Shown one piece after another: positions 1-12,861 of a stretch of DNA of 64,000 nt (position 1 is its first letter; each line of letters opens with the position of its first letter). The notes under the pieces were generated by a model, which did not search any database, was not told where the DNA came from, and saw only the letters and a program-made list of their open reading frames with translations. Location: assembly GCA_021464415.1 (NCBI GenBank), contig CM038469.1:9774501-9838500 (forward strand). The letters are read 5' to 3'. The position numbers were made by a program, and so were the translations under genes. This DNA comes from Lonicera japonica. Lineage: Eukaryota; Streptophyta; Magnoliopsida; Dipsacales; Caprifoliaceae.

Positions 1-3000
1 TTGATAACTCCTGGAATTCGAATGATAGTCTCCATTTAAATCTGGAAAATTTTTCTAAACTTGCTAGAATTTGGAATCGTGAGGTTTATGGTAATATTTT
101 TCATAAGAAGAAACGGCTCAAAGCTCGACTTGGGGGAATACAGGTTGCGTTGGAGAACCAGTATTCTCACAGCTTGGATTCCCTGGAACGTAAGCTTAGA
201 GCCGATTGGAATGATATTCTTAAACATGAGGAAATGTTTTGGAGACAAAAATCCCGTGTTCAGTGGATTACCCAAGGTGATCGGAACACGAAATTTTTTC
301 ACCTTTCTACTGTCATCAGGAGAAGGAGGAATAAAATTGATAGACTGAAAGTTAACAATGCTTGGACGGATGATCAGGGGGTTCTTGCTGCTCACATTAA
401 TTCTCATTTTAATATGTTATTCGATATTCATTGTGTTGATAATGTGGATTGGAACCATACCCCTGTGGGAGGGAATTTAACGAGTGTTGAGAATTGTAGA
501 CTTGAGTTCCCCATCTCTGATTGGGAAATTAAACAAGCTGCTTTTAATATGAAACCTCTAAAAGCTCCCGGACCGGACGGGATCCAGCCGATTTTCTATC
601 ACAAATATTGGGATAAAATTGGTCCGGTGGTGTGCTCCTTTATTAAAAACTGTTTTTCTAATGAGGAATTTCCTCCTGCCATGAATAAATGCTTTATTAC
701 TCTTATTCCTAAGGTGGATAATCCTGAGACTATTAACCAGTTTCGCCCTATTACCTTGTGTAATGTTTCTTATAAAATTCTTACTAAGGTGTTGGTTAAT
801 AGAATCAGACCGCTCCTTGGGAAAATTATTGGTCCGTTCCAATCTAGTTTCCTTCCGGGTAGACAGACGTCGGATAACATTATCATTACCCAGGAGATCC
901 TTCACTCCTTGGAAAATTATAAAGGCAAGAAAAAAGGGATGGTTTTTAAGATTGATCTTGAAAAGGCTTATGATAAAATTAGCTGGGAGTTCTTGGAGAA
1001 AGCTTTGCTTAATATCAACATGAGCAAAAAGTGGATCAATCTCATCTCTAGCTGTGTTAGTGGGGGGAATACAGCGGTCCTTTGGAATGGTCAACCCCTG
1101 CCTACTCTCCATCAAAAGAGAGGTCTTAGACAAGGAGATCCCCTTTCCCCCTACCTCTTTGTTATTTGTATGGAATACCTGTCGGGCCTAATCATTGAGA
1201 AAGTGCAGAAAGGTGAGTGGGAAGGCATTAAAGCGTCGCCGAATGGTCCTTCTATCTCTCATCTTTTCTTTGCGGATGACCTTATTCTGTTTGCCAGAGC
1301 AGATAGAGGGAATTGCGTGGCGGTTCTTGAAGTTCTTGAGGAGTTTTGTGGGAAATCTGGCCAGACTATCAACTTTGATAAGTCAAAGATTTTCTTCTCT
1401 CCGAATACCCCGAGAAGAGAAGCCTTGGCCCTTAGTTTTCAATGTGGGATGAAAATATCTAACAAATTAGGTATGTACCTGGGCACTCCTCTTATTCATG
1501 GCAGGAAAAGTAAGGGGGCCTACAACTACCTCATTGATAAAGTCAAAAGAAAGTTAAGCGGGTGGAAAGCTAGATGCCTCTCTTTAGCGGGGAGACAAAT
1601 GTTGGTTAAATCGGTGATGAGTACTATTCCTAACTATGTTATGCAAACGTCTCTTCTTCCTAGCTCTACCTGTTGTGCCTTGGATAAAGTTAATAGAAAT
1701 TTTCTTTGGGGGGATACTGAGGCTACTAATAAAACTCACCTTGTTAGATGGGATATAGTCTGTAAGCCCAAAAAAAAAGGTGGTTTGGGGATTCGATCTG
1801 CCCACAATACTAATAAAGCTATTGTTTCTAAACTGGGGTGGAATCTTATGAAAAATAAGGCTTCACTGTGGGTGGAGGTCATTAGAGGAAAGTACGGGGA
1901 TAAGAGAAATCCGAGGGTTTGGAAGAAGAGAAATCCAGCTTCCCACATTTGGCGTGATATATTTAAATGTAAAGATGTCATCATTGATAACACGAAATGG
2001 GTGGTCGGCAATGGGGAGAGCATATCTCTCTGGAATGATAAGTGGTGCGGTGAGTATCGTATAGCTGATATTATATCCCTGAATAATGAAGCTATTAATG
2101 ATGATATTTTATCCATGAAAGTTGCGGACCTGATTGATACGGGCAGTAGGGTTTGGAATTTGAATCGTATTGACCATTTGTTACCTAATTTCTGCAAAAT
2201 TGATATTTGTAACACCCCCTCCCAGTCGGCTTCAATGGTGGGAATGAGTGCAATGACTCCCCTTCGTGGTTAGGGGTAAGTTCAGGTAAGTTTTCTATTA
2301 AAACTTGCTATGAGGTCATAACTATGGAGGACGGTGTGCAGGAAGAAGATTGGCTATGGTTGTGGAAGCTTCGTATCCCACAAAAGCTTATCTTGTTTCT
2401 TTGGACCATCCGACATGGTAAAAATCTCACTAATCATCAGAGATTAATGAGAGGTATGACAAGCATGGGCACATGTAAGTACTGTGGTGCCTATGAAGAT
2501 AATGATCATATTTTTAGATTTTGCAATAGAGTCAATATGGTTTGGAACTCGTATCCTACTACTTTGACATCTGCTACTAATGTTAATATGAATTTCAGAT
2601 GCTGGCTGGATTCAAACGTGAGAAGTTTGATTGGAGATACAAACAACTTTACAGCTAATGTTAATTTTATTTCTGTTTTATGGAGCATTTGGAAAGCTAG
2701 AAATAGATTTGAATTTGATAACGTGTTGTCTAAACATGATGATATATTGAAAGAAAGCTTAAGCTTCTCTAAGGAAATTTTTGTTACTTTCCACCAAAAC
2801 TGTGAAGCTAGCATATCTAGCATCTCTGGCAATACGTTAATTCATTGGAAATTCCCTGTTGCAGGAACTGTGAAAGTTAACACTGATGGTAGCTGTTTAG
2901 GAAACCCGGGGCCAGCGGGTATTGGTGGTGTTGCTCGTAATGACCTAGGTCAATGGCTTGCTGGGTTTGCTGGATTCATTGGAAAAGCAACCATTCTTAA

Positions 3001-3384
3001 AGCTGAGATATGGGCTGTGAGGGAGGCCATGCTTCTTATCAAAGAGAAAAGCTGGATTGGAGCTACTGTGGAAGTTGATTCATCTAATGTCATAGACCTC
3101 ATCAAAGGAGAGAATCATGACGATCACCCGCAAAGAATTTTAATTAGAGACTGCAAAAAGATTATTGAAGAAATGGATCTCCAAGTGAGCCACACGCTTA
3201 GAGAGGGTAACCGATGCGCGGATGCGATGGCTAAGCTGGGTGTCAATCAGATGCAGCGTTTGGAAGTGTTTCATCATGCTCCTTCGGTTGTGAAAAGTTT
3301 GCTGGAAGCTGATAGCATGGGTGTTTGTTATCCCAGGGGTTCTTAGTTTGTTCTTTGTTTCCTTTGTGTACCAAAAAAAAAAAA
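1..3384 (+). mobile_element. L1-type LINE, 3' portion
   Basis: Non-LTR retrotransposon. Coding sequence of the second ORF is already open at base 3 and ends at 3346, followed by a short 3' UTR and an A-run at 3373-3384, as expected of a LINE 3' end. The 5' end, including the endonuclease domain, lies outside the window, so target-site duplications cannot be checked. Domain order RT, zf-RVT-like cysteine/histidine knuckle, type I RNase H is that of plant L1-clade elements. Confidence 0.93.
3..3346 (+). pseudogene. LINE ORF2: reverse transcriptase, zinc knuckle, RNase H (one frameshift)
   Basis: Would copy LINE RNA into DNA at a nicked target. The frame is open from base 3 through the window's left part (plant-L1 sequence linking endonuclease to RT). 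RT motifs in order: APGPDG near 565, RPITLCN near 745, QSSFLPGRQTSDN near 840, FKIDLEKAYD near 945, RGLRQGDPLSPYLF near 1120 and the catalytic FADD near 1270. The frame is lost at about 2200-2245 and closes at 2273. The protein resumes in another frame with a segment around 2235-2330, then a WKLRIPQK stretch, a CKYCG...H...C knuckle near 2475-2525, and RNase H with DGS near 2884, E in AEIWA near 3001, D in EVDS near 3073 and D in CADAMA near 3217. All four acidic RNase H residues are present. A single small indel separates the two halves, so the copy is recently dead. Confidence 0.92.
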
Positions 3385-3387
3385 GAA

Positions 3388-3813
3388 TTTAATTAAAAGA
3401 AAGGCGGTGAAGTCAACAAGTGTAGATTTCACTCTCTCCTACGTACTCCCCCAAATATCTTATTCCGTACTTTTGATCTATACCAATAGCTTTAATAGTA
3501 TAATAAAAATAATAATTATAATCAATTTTAATAATATTAACTAAAAATCTCTCTTATTACATCACGTAAAAGAATTGATTGATGTATGGCATTGGGCATG
3601 AATAAAATGCACATGCTCATTGGTACCAGTGGAGCTCCCATCATCTCTAGATGATTTTAACTAAAAGAAAGGTGGTGAAGCCAACACGTGTATATTTCAC
3701 TATCTCCTACTTCACTAAATATCTTATTCCGTACTTTTGGTCGATACCAATATCTTTAATAGTATAATTAAAATAATATTTATAATTAATTTTAATAATA
3801 TTGATTAAAAATA
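3388..3813. repeat. Imperfect duplication, two ~160 bp copies spaced ~268 bp apart
   Basis: Copy 1 at about 3388-3552 and copy 2 at about 3656-3813 share long stretches beginning AAAAGAAAGG(C/T)GGTGAAG and containing ATCTTATTCCGTACTTTTG and TTTAATAGTATAAT. Copy 1 begins directly after the LINE A-run, so it is the sequence into which the LINE inserted. No coding potential. Confidence 0.75.
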
Positions 3814-5120
3814 TTATTTCAATGGTATAATCAAATTTTAACAATTTTTTAACTAATAACCAAATCTATTCTTTTTATAATCAAAGCTAATAATGTTTTT
3901 TATTAATTAAAATGAGAAACCCATAATTTTAAATGATCTTTCCCTCTCTTTTTTCCGGTAAGTAAAGGTAAGCCGGAATCAGTGAAAGTGTGAAGTACTT
4001 TCTACTTTCGGAATAAGGGCAAGCCGAGGTCGTCTTCGGTTATGAACCGCCCATACGACGTGGTCTTTAATAATCTTCCAACGGTGAGAATCAAAAAGAA
4101 AAACTGGGAATCCATCAATTTAAAGGATACGGGAGGCAAGGCCCTCAACTAAGGGAGTGGTTACATCTAATCTAAGGGTGCAAAATGGGTAGCAATAAGC
4201 AAATTTAAAGTGGAGATTACCTTTAAAAGATAAACAATATATTAGGGTTCAAATTTGTGAAAAGATCAATAATAAATTTATGAAACTAAATATAAAACTT
4301 TAGTTAGATAAAATTTTAAAAACTTTTTAGTCGGCAAAAACCTTTCCTTATTATATGAATACATTACATTAGTTTACCATTTGGTTTAATCTCATTTCAT
4401 GTCTCATATAATGTAAGAAAAACAGGGTCCAATCCTTCTGTCGAAACATTTTTAGGATGCGGTCAACTAATTTCTTTTTTTTTCTTTTTTTTTAAATAAT
4501 GTAGTCCCTCAAGTATTGTATATATCTATGATTTCTCAGTAACAAGTAAGATGTCATTGGTCAAGCAATGCCATTAGTCAGACCTATGCATGCATAGTTC
4601 AATGAATTCAATTATTTAAAAAGTCATTGGTCAAGATCGAGTACGTTTTCACTAAAAATACTTGCGATCAAGACAAAAAGGAAATTACAAAATTTTATTT
4701 TATTAATAAGTTAAAATTATGAGTTATAATATAATTCTTACTATGAAATATAGTACATTAACTTTGTTTTTAAAAACATGAGCCTACTTATTAAACAAAA
4801 GCAAAAAACGTGAAAATGCTTATGTAACTTTATGTACGGCAATAATTGCCTTTATTACTCAGTTGTTTTGAAACCATTACCTATTTTTGTTGGCAAAATA
4901 TACTCCACATGCAATTAATTAGTGGGGTCGCCATGATATGTCAAACGTCAGGCTTAAAAACTTAATTGATAATGATATTCAATACACGTAATGTATAAAC
5001 AATAATAAGTAATGATATTTTTTGTGAGTGTTAGCATGCTTGCGAGGGATACAAAATGATATCCCATATATGCATTTATGGAGTTTAGCCTTCAAAGTAT
5101 CATTTAAACATGCTGCGTTT
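3814..5120. other. AT-rich intergenic DNA, no gene seen
   Basis: Mostly A/T with no ORF of note. A less AT-rich island lies at about 3955-4190 (CCGG, CCGCCC and ACGACG words), which I could not assign to a family. Confidence 0.6.
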
Positions 5121-5121
5121 T

Positions 5122-6108
5122 ACGGAGTAAATTTTTAACGTGAATAATATTGCATGAGATTGTGAGGGCGCAATAAAATAAAATGCCACTTGTCAACTTT
5201 AATCCGATTTAAGTTGACCATAATTAAATAATGTAATAATATATATTAGACAATAAGGAATAAAAAAAACATTTCATTAAGTATGCACGTTCCCAAATTA
5301 TTGAGTAATTTTTCTTTCTTACTTTTAGATAGAGTAATTTTATTTATTTATTTCATTGTATGTTTTTTGTATTTCTACTTAACTAATTAAAACTATGAAA
5401 ATTGAAAACAAAAAATGCAATATATAATCTTCCATGACACAAGTATAATAGTCTTATTGCCAATTCGAACACAATCCTTTTATTCATTTTATTTGGAACA
5501 ATTAACCAATATAATATAAATAATTATGCATAACCTATTTAACTTAAATTTAATCGTGTCCATTACGAGTCAATTTCTGGCTTAAACGTGTTAAATTTAG
5601 TAAGTTGAACACAACCATTTTATTAAATGGGTTGTATTCGACAAAAATAGTGTTGTCAATATTTAACACGACTAACCCGTTTAATAAAAAGATTGTGTTC
5701 AAGATAATGGTGCCAAATTGAAAAAATGGCACATTCACATATTGAAGATTATATATTGCCATGACTATGAACCTGACCTTTAAACATAAATTGAAGATTA
5801 TATATTGTATTTTTTATTTTCAGCTTTCATAGTGCTAATTTCGTAAAAAATAAATTAAGACGGTAAAAGAAATGAAGAAATAAAATTTACGATATTCAAA
5901 ACAGTAAAACTACTCGTCTTCAAACATGTGCAATCTCAAAAAATCAATAGCATAGTTAATGAAATATTTTTCTCTTTCTTATTGTCTATATTATTTTATC
6001 ACTTAACTATCGTAAATTTAAGTTAGATTAGACTTAACAAGTAGCACTTTCTAATTGTACCTTTATGACCTCATACAATATTGTCGATATCAAAAATTTA
6101 CTCATGAC
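5122..6108. mobile_element. Long-TIR non-autonomous DNA element (~315 bp arms)
   Basis: The sequence 5122-5438 is matched, imperfectly but along its whole length, by the reverse complement of 5785-6108. Examples of paired words are GAGTAAATTTTT, CACTTGTCAAC/CTACTTGTTAAG, TTAGACAATAAG/ATAGACAATAAG, ATTTCATTAAGTATGC and AATATATAATCTTC. The 346 bp centre (5439-5784) has no convincing gene. Long arms with a small centre suggest a MULE-like or foldback element. No clear target-site duplication was identified. Confidence 0.6.
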
Positions 6109-6613
6109 AGTGAGTGTATTAGGGCTGGACGGAACTCTTGAGGCTTGGGCACTCTTCTTACAAGCTGATTATCAGAAATAAATTCTACCCACTAATTTGT
6201 AACAACTCATACAATAGGATAAATTAACAGATCGCCATTGAATATGGTACACATTAACATTTTCCTCGTCGACATGATTTAGGTACGACATTGTAATCCA
6301 ATCACGTAAGGTTCAACTTCCGTTCAACTTCCAAATGCATTGAATCCACATATCCTTTTCTTGGATTGTCGGTCTTCCATTGTACTATGTGTTCTGCTAA
6401 ACTCTCAATGAATTTAATAATGATGGTCCCCACAATTTTTTTTTTCTTGTTTTTCTCTTAAGTTAGATAAAATGTAGTTAGCCTAGCTACAATTCGATCT
6501 TGACCAAATCAAAGTCTTACTCCCGCTTTGTTAATTCTTTGAGTTACTCCTTCTTATTTGCCAATTTGTTCAACGGATAATTTAAACAATTTGAATTAGA
6601 AATTAGGTAGAAG
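6109..6613. other. Intergenic DNA, nothing recognised
   Basis: About 500 bp of AT-rich sequence between two inverted-repeat elements. No ORF, RNA gene or repeat recognised. Confidence 0.5.
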
Positions 6614-7202
6614 GTCTTATTACACATTGATTTTTATCAAAAATCCAATGAATAATGTTTTTTTGAATGAAGGGCCTATTTTTAATTGGTAATTAGTGTA
6701 AGAGGCCTATTTTGTTTTATATTTTAAATGAAAGTATTTGAATAAATTTAAATATCATTTAATTAATAAGAACATGTTATATATTACCTAAACTACCCCT
6801 CTTTATTTAATTTGCAGAAAAAATATGGACTGCAAAGTTCATATTGTAGTGAAATATGGACTGCAATATGAACTTTGCACTAGAAATATGGACTGCAAAG
6901 TTCGCATTGCAGTAAAATATGGACTGCAATATGAACTTTGCACCAAAAATATGGACTCCAAAGTTCATATTGCAGTAGTCCAAAGTTCATATTGCAGTAA
7001 AACATGGACTGCAAAGTTCATATTGCAGTCCATATTTTAATGCATATTGGTATTTTTTAGTTTATTTTAAGGGTTAGGATGTCATTTTACAATGAAAAAA
7101 AAAGACACATGTCATATTATCAATAAAATAAAAAAATAGGCCCTTTATTTACAAAAAAAATTATTCCTTGGCTTTAGTGTGAAAACATTTCTCTAATAAG
7201 AC
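6614..7202. mobile_element. MITE with ~70 bp terminal inverted repeats
   Basis: The left end 6614-6683 (starting GTCTTATTA, ending GGGCCTATTTTT) pairs with the reverse complement of 7131-7202 (AAAAAATAGGCCC to TAATAAGAC). Total 589 bp, with no transposase. A target-site duplication is not obvious. The interior is occupied by the palindromic array listed separately. Confidence 0.65.
6825..7038. repeat. Palindromic minisatellite (TGGACTGCAAAGTTCATATTGCAGT units)
   Basis: Roughly seven alternating units of TATGGACTGCAAAGTTCAT and its reverse complement ATGAACTTTGCAGTCCATA, with small variations. Because units occur in both orientations, transcripts could fold into nested hairpins. The 71-codon plus-strand ORF over it (6825-7040) is simply the repeat read as codons and I do not regard it as a gene. 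Confidence 0.85.
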
Positions 7203-10080
7203 ATTTTTTTTAATTGTCCCCCAATTAAAATTTAGTTAGCTTTTTGTTTATGTATTATTTCAAATCATGAAGTCTCGTTGATTATAACACAAAGTATTCA
7301 AATAAACAGGCTCATATGTTGCATGTTCTAATAAACTAAAGTGATATGTTTATTATTTAAATGAAAATGTTCTTTTATGCTTTGAAAAATAAATTTAAGA
7401 GAAATCTGATTACACTGATCAATTAGATCAAATAAATTACTCAAAAATAAAATAAAATATAGCCTTGCAAGTATTAAAAACATAAATAAAAGCAAAAAAA
7501 AGGGCAAAGAATAAATAAATAAATATATATACATATATCCATAACGAAATGAACTTTAAAGTTAAAAAATTACAGTTTTCATAATTCAAAATAAGAAAAG
7601 GAAAACAATGTTATGTATACCTTATGTGGTAGTTGTATTTCACCCATTTATACCCTTTATTGTGGTGGTTATAAAATTCTACAACAAAACAAAAGTTGTA
7701 TTATTTAATCATTGCTTTTATAAAAACATATAAAAGTAAAATCTAAGAAAAGAAAATTTACACTCTTCCATTTATACCTCATTTTGAACTTCTCTTCTAA
7801 AAGATTTTAATTTGACACGGACTTTTATATCTCTTGCTTTACTTTTTCGATCTTTTATTTAAAAAAAAAAAAGAAGAGAAAATAATTTACTATAGTTTTT
7901 GGACTAATAGTTAAGCAAAATAAAGGGTAACTCAAAATTATTTTTTGGTTTTCTATAAAACTAATTAAGATAGAGCTATAAAAATGTGATAGTATATCTA
8001 AATAACCGAACAATTTATAGTAAAAATTTTAGTTATTCCACAAAGTGAAAATAAGTTTATCAAAAATTATTCAAAATATTAGGACTTAATATATTAACAA
8101 ATAATACAATTGTTTACATGCCAGAATAAAATCACCAAACCATATATATGAAAGACATTTTAAAAAATACTCAACATAATCCAAAGACTCGTATTCATAT
8201 ATTTTTAATAATTATCATTATGTACTATGTCAAAAACAATTCAAAAGAAAATATGTTCGTTCTAAGTTCAAATTTTACCAATTACAGGCCGGGCTTGTTA
8301 ACGTAATATTACTAATTTCTTCTTCTTCTTCTTCTTCTTCTTCTTCTTCTTCTTCTCTCATTGAATTTATATGATATGATATTTTATATTTTATTTCACT
8401 AAATAGATGGCTAATCTTAAAATATAATCCTATAATAAAGCGTTAACAGTAATAACGGGTTTATTTCACTAAATCAATTATACATAAATATGTCATTTGT
8501 TAAATATTTCTCGTATGATATGATTTTTGTATAGATAATTTACATTTTTTAGATATATATATATAATCAACTTAGTGTAAAATACATTTTAGTAGGGAGT
8601 TGGAAATATATAAAAATTCTAATTTTATAAATAAAAAATTATTTTAGTGGATACAGTTACACTACTGATTTTGGCATAGTTAGACCCTATTAGATTAATT
8701 GGAACTGAACAAAAACCCATCATTATCATTTATATTACAAATATGCCATGATCAACTTAAGTCATTAGATCAAAACATAAACATTCATATTAAATCTTGG
8801 TCACCAATTAAGAATATAAAGAGTCTTGCTATATCAAGATAGATTTGATTTATTAATATATATATATATATATTAATTTTTTCCAGCACCACGTGTACTG
8901 ATATTTCCCTTTAAGGATGAATGCCAGTACGCCCCTATCCAGAACCTTGAACATAGAAATATGTTGTTTGGTGCTATACTGGTACGTAATCAACCAGGGG
9001 AGGACTAACAAATGGACAAGGAGGGGCTGACCCTCCTGGGATTTTGGGCCCTTTTTGCAGATAAGTTATGTTTAGGGGGTCGAGTGTAATTAAGTATAAT
9101 AGTATAGGTTCAAGCTATGTATATTGAAACTGTTTGAGAAAATATTGTTATAGGGAGAGGATTTGAGGGAGGGGCCAAGCCCGATTAAAATTAATAATAT
9201 AGGGTGAAGCTCTGTAATATTGAAAATGTTCGAAAAAATGAGAGAATTAAAGGGCCCACGTGCAAGTGAATGTATAAGTACAAGGGTATGTTTTGTAATT
9301 ATAGGAAGTTAATTTAAATACGTATCTATTTTAGTCTATTTCAAGGGTTTCCGTCATTTCGTTTTTAGTTTATTTTGAGATTCGTCTTTAATTTATTTTG
9401 AGCATTATTGAGGATGCTATTGGAGTCTAAAGCTATGTTTTCAGCTTAGGGTCTTTTTTCTCAGCTTAGAGTACAAAATTTCCACTAAAACTCAGCAATT
9501 GTTGCTTTCTAGGTTAGATTACTTCCCTAAACTACTTTTATATTTTATTTTGAATATTCAAATTTTGGTTTGTTTTAGACTTATTAGATTTTTAACTACT
9601 AAGATTAAGAAGTTAGGTATTTAAATATAATATTTTGATTTTGACCTTATTTTAGTATATGTGAAAAATTCTAAAAGATGTATTAATCTCGCATCCTCTT
9701 AGTTAAATTTTTGGGTCCGTTCCTACACCTGACCAGTGCGATCCGTTGTGTGTGCCACTTTATATGTTTTTTAACATTGGAATCATAGCTCCAATGATTT
9801 AGAGGTACGCTCAAGGCTTATGTTAGGAAAATTACAAAATTAGTAGTACAAAAAGATTGTTTCATTAGTTTAATATAATAATAATTATAACTAGAAAATA
9901 ATAATTCGAAAAATACAAATTCATGTATTGTTTTGGTTACCACCCAAAACAATTTTACCATAAATACTCTGCCGATGAGGAACTGAATGAATAGATGTTG
10001 ATGGTGTCAAAATCTAGAAATAGATAATTAACCAATCAATAACTGAATATCGGTAAATAAAAAATAAATGCGACGCAGTG
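7203..10080. other. AT-rich intergenic DNA with simple repeats
   Basis: No gene recognised. Holds a (CTT)n tract near 8319-8354, a (TA)n tract near 8859-8873, and a diverged ~125 bp tandem pair around 9085-9235 (words ATAGTATAGGTTCAAGCTATGTA and ATAATATAGGGTGAAGCTCTGTA). The stretch 8990-9300 is less AT-rich (GGGGCTGACCCTCCTGGG) and may be an old transposon fragment that I could not classify. Confidence 0.5.
8319..8354. repeat. (CTT)n microsatellite
   Basis: About twelve uninterrupted TTC/CTT triplets, readable directly. Confidence 0.95.
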
Positions 10081-10085
10081 ATAAA

Positions 10086-11739
10086 TGATAAACGCATAAT
10101 ATTGTCATGTTTAAGCTCTTTCCCGGAGTTGCTTGACGCGTTTGTTGCTTTAATTCTGCCTAATTATCCAATTATCACGAGATTAGTGCCTTGGCGAGTG
10201 TTGTATCTAACATTACCCAAGTTGGTGTATTTTTGTAGTATTCCATGTTTTTGTAGGATTGGAATACAATGGCATTGCATGAAGTGATCAAGAGCAAGCT
10301 TGGAGGCTTGCAAAGTGCTGAGTGAAGAAATTCCAGAACCATGATTGATCATGGGCATAACCATGATTGATCATGGAACCAAAATTTTCTGGCAGAGCAC
10401 TTCCATGATCGATTATGGGCATAACCATGATCGATCATGGCCCTGGCAACTTGGCCATTTCACACCCAAAATGGGCTATTTTAGTGGTTCAAGCTATTTT
10501 AGATATTTAGTTAGATATTTTGCAACCTTTTAATATATATTATTTCTCTTAGATTCTAGGCTAAGATATATCTAGTTTTTACACACTCACAAGTTCTAGA
10601 GAGAGAGGAGAGCTCATTGTTGATTGTTCTTCATTTCTCCATTGTAAGTGCTTAATTTGTAAGAATGATTTCTTCTTCTATAATATTTGTTCTTTCATCT
10701 ATTATGGAGTAGTCTCTTACTAAGGTTACAGAGGTGAATCACAATATAATTTTCGGTGATTAATGGCTCAATCCATGTTTAAAGTTTGATAAATATTTGT
10801 GAATCCTTTTCTTCATCATATTTTCCATTATTTCTAGCTTTCTAGGTATTTTCATATTAAGTTAAGACTTTATATGCCTTGTATATTTAGTTCTTGGTTG
10901 TTAATGAACATACAACATATTTATATGGTTCTAGAAAGCTTGTAGCCTTTTCCCCCCATCCATGGAGCTTTTCCCTCTTCGTAGAAATTATGAATAGTTT
11001 TTAAAACTCCATAGATGGATTATAAATTTGTTTAGCTTATCATTGATTCATTTATTGATATATTGAGTGCTTCTTACACTATATGTGATAATTAGACTCT
11101 TTATTTTTTACCATACGTGATAAATGATGAGATGACAAATTTATCCCATAAACTTCATTCCGTTTCATTGTTAGGATTAACTTTCTAATTTTCATTCTTT
11201 AAATCATGAGATTACTTACACTTGCTTTATGTTAAATCTTTTTATGATGAGTTTGTCATATCTATCTCGGATTAGCTTCATCGATAATGGGTTGCCTTGC
11301 TTCACACCCGTAGCTAAGAGGTAGGAATGATAACCTCGTCTTTGGTGGAATGTCGTTTGTCTCTTTCTTGATATAGCTTCAATCCGGGAATGAGTCGCCT
11401 AGCGTTGCACCCCTTGCTATTGAGAGATGCACCAACATTTCCCATATCTCGAGAAACCTTGTGTTGAAATCTTTGTATGAGCTAGTGATCACCGTCTCTT
11501 AAATCGTAACTAACCTCCACCTACCTTAGTGCTTTCTTATTAATTTTCACGACTGATTTACATTTGCGTTGTTCTACAACCAATCCAACTTACAAAAATC
11601 AGAAAACCATTTAATCCGTAATCCATTCATTTCTTTTTCACTTATCCCTGTGGTTCGACACTCGGACTTCCGAGACTATATTACAACTTGACGTGCCTGC
11701 ACTTGAGCTATTTCAAAGCGCATTATTTCAATTGCGTCC
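10086..11739 (+). mobile_element. Probable solo LTR of a gypsy-type retrotransposon
   Basis: The segment begins TGATAAACGCATAATATTG, has a TATA-like AATATATATTA near 10531, and ends with the phrase CCCTGTGGTTCGACACTCGG (near 11647) that is typical of the 3' part of Athila/Tat-class LTRs. ATAAA at 10081-10085 and again at 11740-11744 would be a 5 bp target-site duplication. With those borders the last bases are CC, not the usual CA, so either the end has mutated or the border is a base off. No PBS, gag or pol adjoins it. Confidence 0.55.
10339..10441. repeat. Four CCATGATCGATCATGG-type palindromes in an LTR
   Basis: Two pairs of 16 bp palindromes (CCATGATTGATCATGG twice, then CCATGATCGATTATGG and CCATGATCGATCATGG), each pair joined by GCATAA. 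They lie about 90-190 bp upstream of the TATA-like sequence near 10531, the position of U3 enhancers. Confidence 0.85.
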
Positions 11740-11786
11740 ATAAACACAAGACATTTTTTTAAGGTAGGTTCCCCTAGTAGCGCTTA

Positions 11787-12681
11787 TGCTAATCCGGTAG
11801 TACATCCTCCTTTCGTGTGTGCTTGCTTTGTATTAGCTCAGAGGCAATCATTTGGATGATAATACAAGCTACCAATCTCTCTCTCTCTAATTTCCTGAAT
11901 TCTATTTATAAGTATAGAATTATGATTACCAATCTCTCTCTCTATAATTTCCTTAATTCTATTTATAAGTATATAATTAGTATTACAAATCTCTCTCTAT
12001 AATTTCCTTAATTCTATTTACAAGTATAGAATTAGGATTACAAATATTTCAAGAAGATGAATAAAATATATAGGAGAGAAAGTATATATTTTGGGTGAGA
12101 AGAATTGTGTGTTTTTGGTGGTTTTGCTTGTTTTTGGTGTGTTTTTTGTTGTGTTGAATGAATGAATGAGGGGATGTATTTATAGGTAAATGTAGAATGG
12201 CAAAAAAGTAAATTTGATAAAAATGAGGGGTAAAAAGGTAATTTAAAGAAAGTGTAAAAAATTATGGAGAGAAATATTTATTTCAAGAAAAGTGAGGAAT
12301 TGGGTTAAATATTTATTTAAAGAAAGTGTAGAAAATTATGGAGAGAAATATTTATTTAAAGGAAAGTGATGAATATTATGAAGTGGAATATTTATTTAAA
12401 GAAAAGTGAGGAATGGAGTGAAATATTTATTTAAAGAAAGTGATGAATATTATGGAGAGAAATATTTATTTAAAGGAAAGTGATGAATATTATGGAGTGG
12501 AATATTTATTTAAAGAAAAGTGAGGAATGGAGTGAAATATTTATTTTAAAAAAGTGTAAAATATTATGGAGAGAAATATTTATTTAAAGAAAGTGTAGAA
12601 TATGAGTAAAATATTTATTTAAAAGAAAGTGTAAAATATTATCTTTGTAGGCCAATGATAAAATTATTTTTTACCCCATCA
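11787..12681 (-). repeat. LTR (3' LTR by minus-strand reading)
   Basis: Matches 15414-16304 along its length. Inside are three ~58 bp units with TAATTCTATTTATAAGTATA-type hairpins (11870-12045) and many ~45 bp units built on GAAATATTTATTTAAAGAAAGTG (12240-12640). Confidence 0.9.
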
Positions 12682-12704
12682 ATTGCCCCCTATCCTTTAT
12701 TTTT
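12682..12704 (-). other. Polypurine tract
   Basis: On the minus strand AAAGGATAGGGGGCAAT directly abuts the LTR start TGATGGGG, the expected place for the plus-strand primer of reverse transcription. Confidence 0.6.
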
Positions 12705-12861
12705 ATGCTGAAAGCTGAATGTGAAGGATAAATGTCTTTGCTGGATAAATGGTCCGGCTCAAAACTAAGGCGCAAAAGCGGGTACTTGTCAAGGAAGATA
12801 ATCATGGGAAGAGCTCGAATAACCGATGTGTAGGGCATTGTTAGCCCTTGACCATAAGTTT

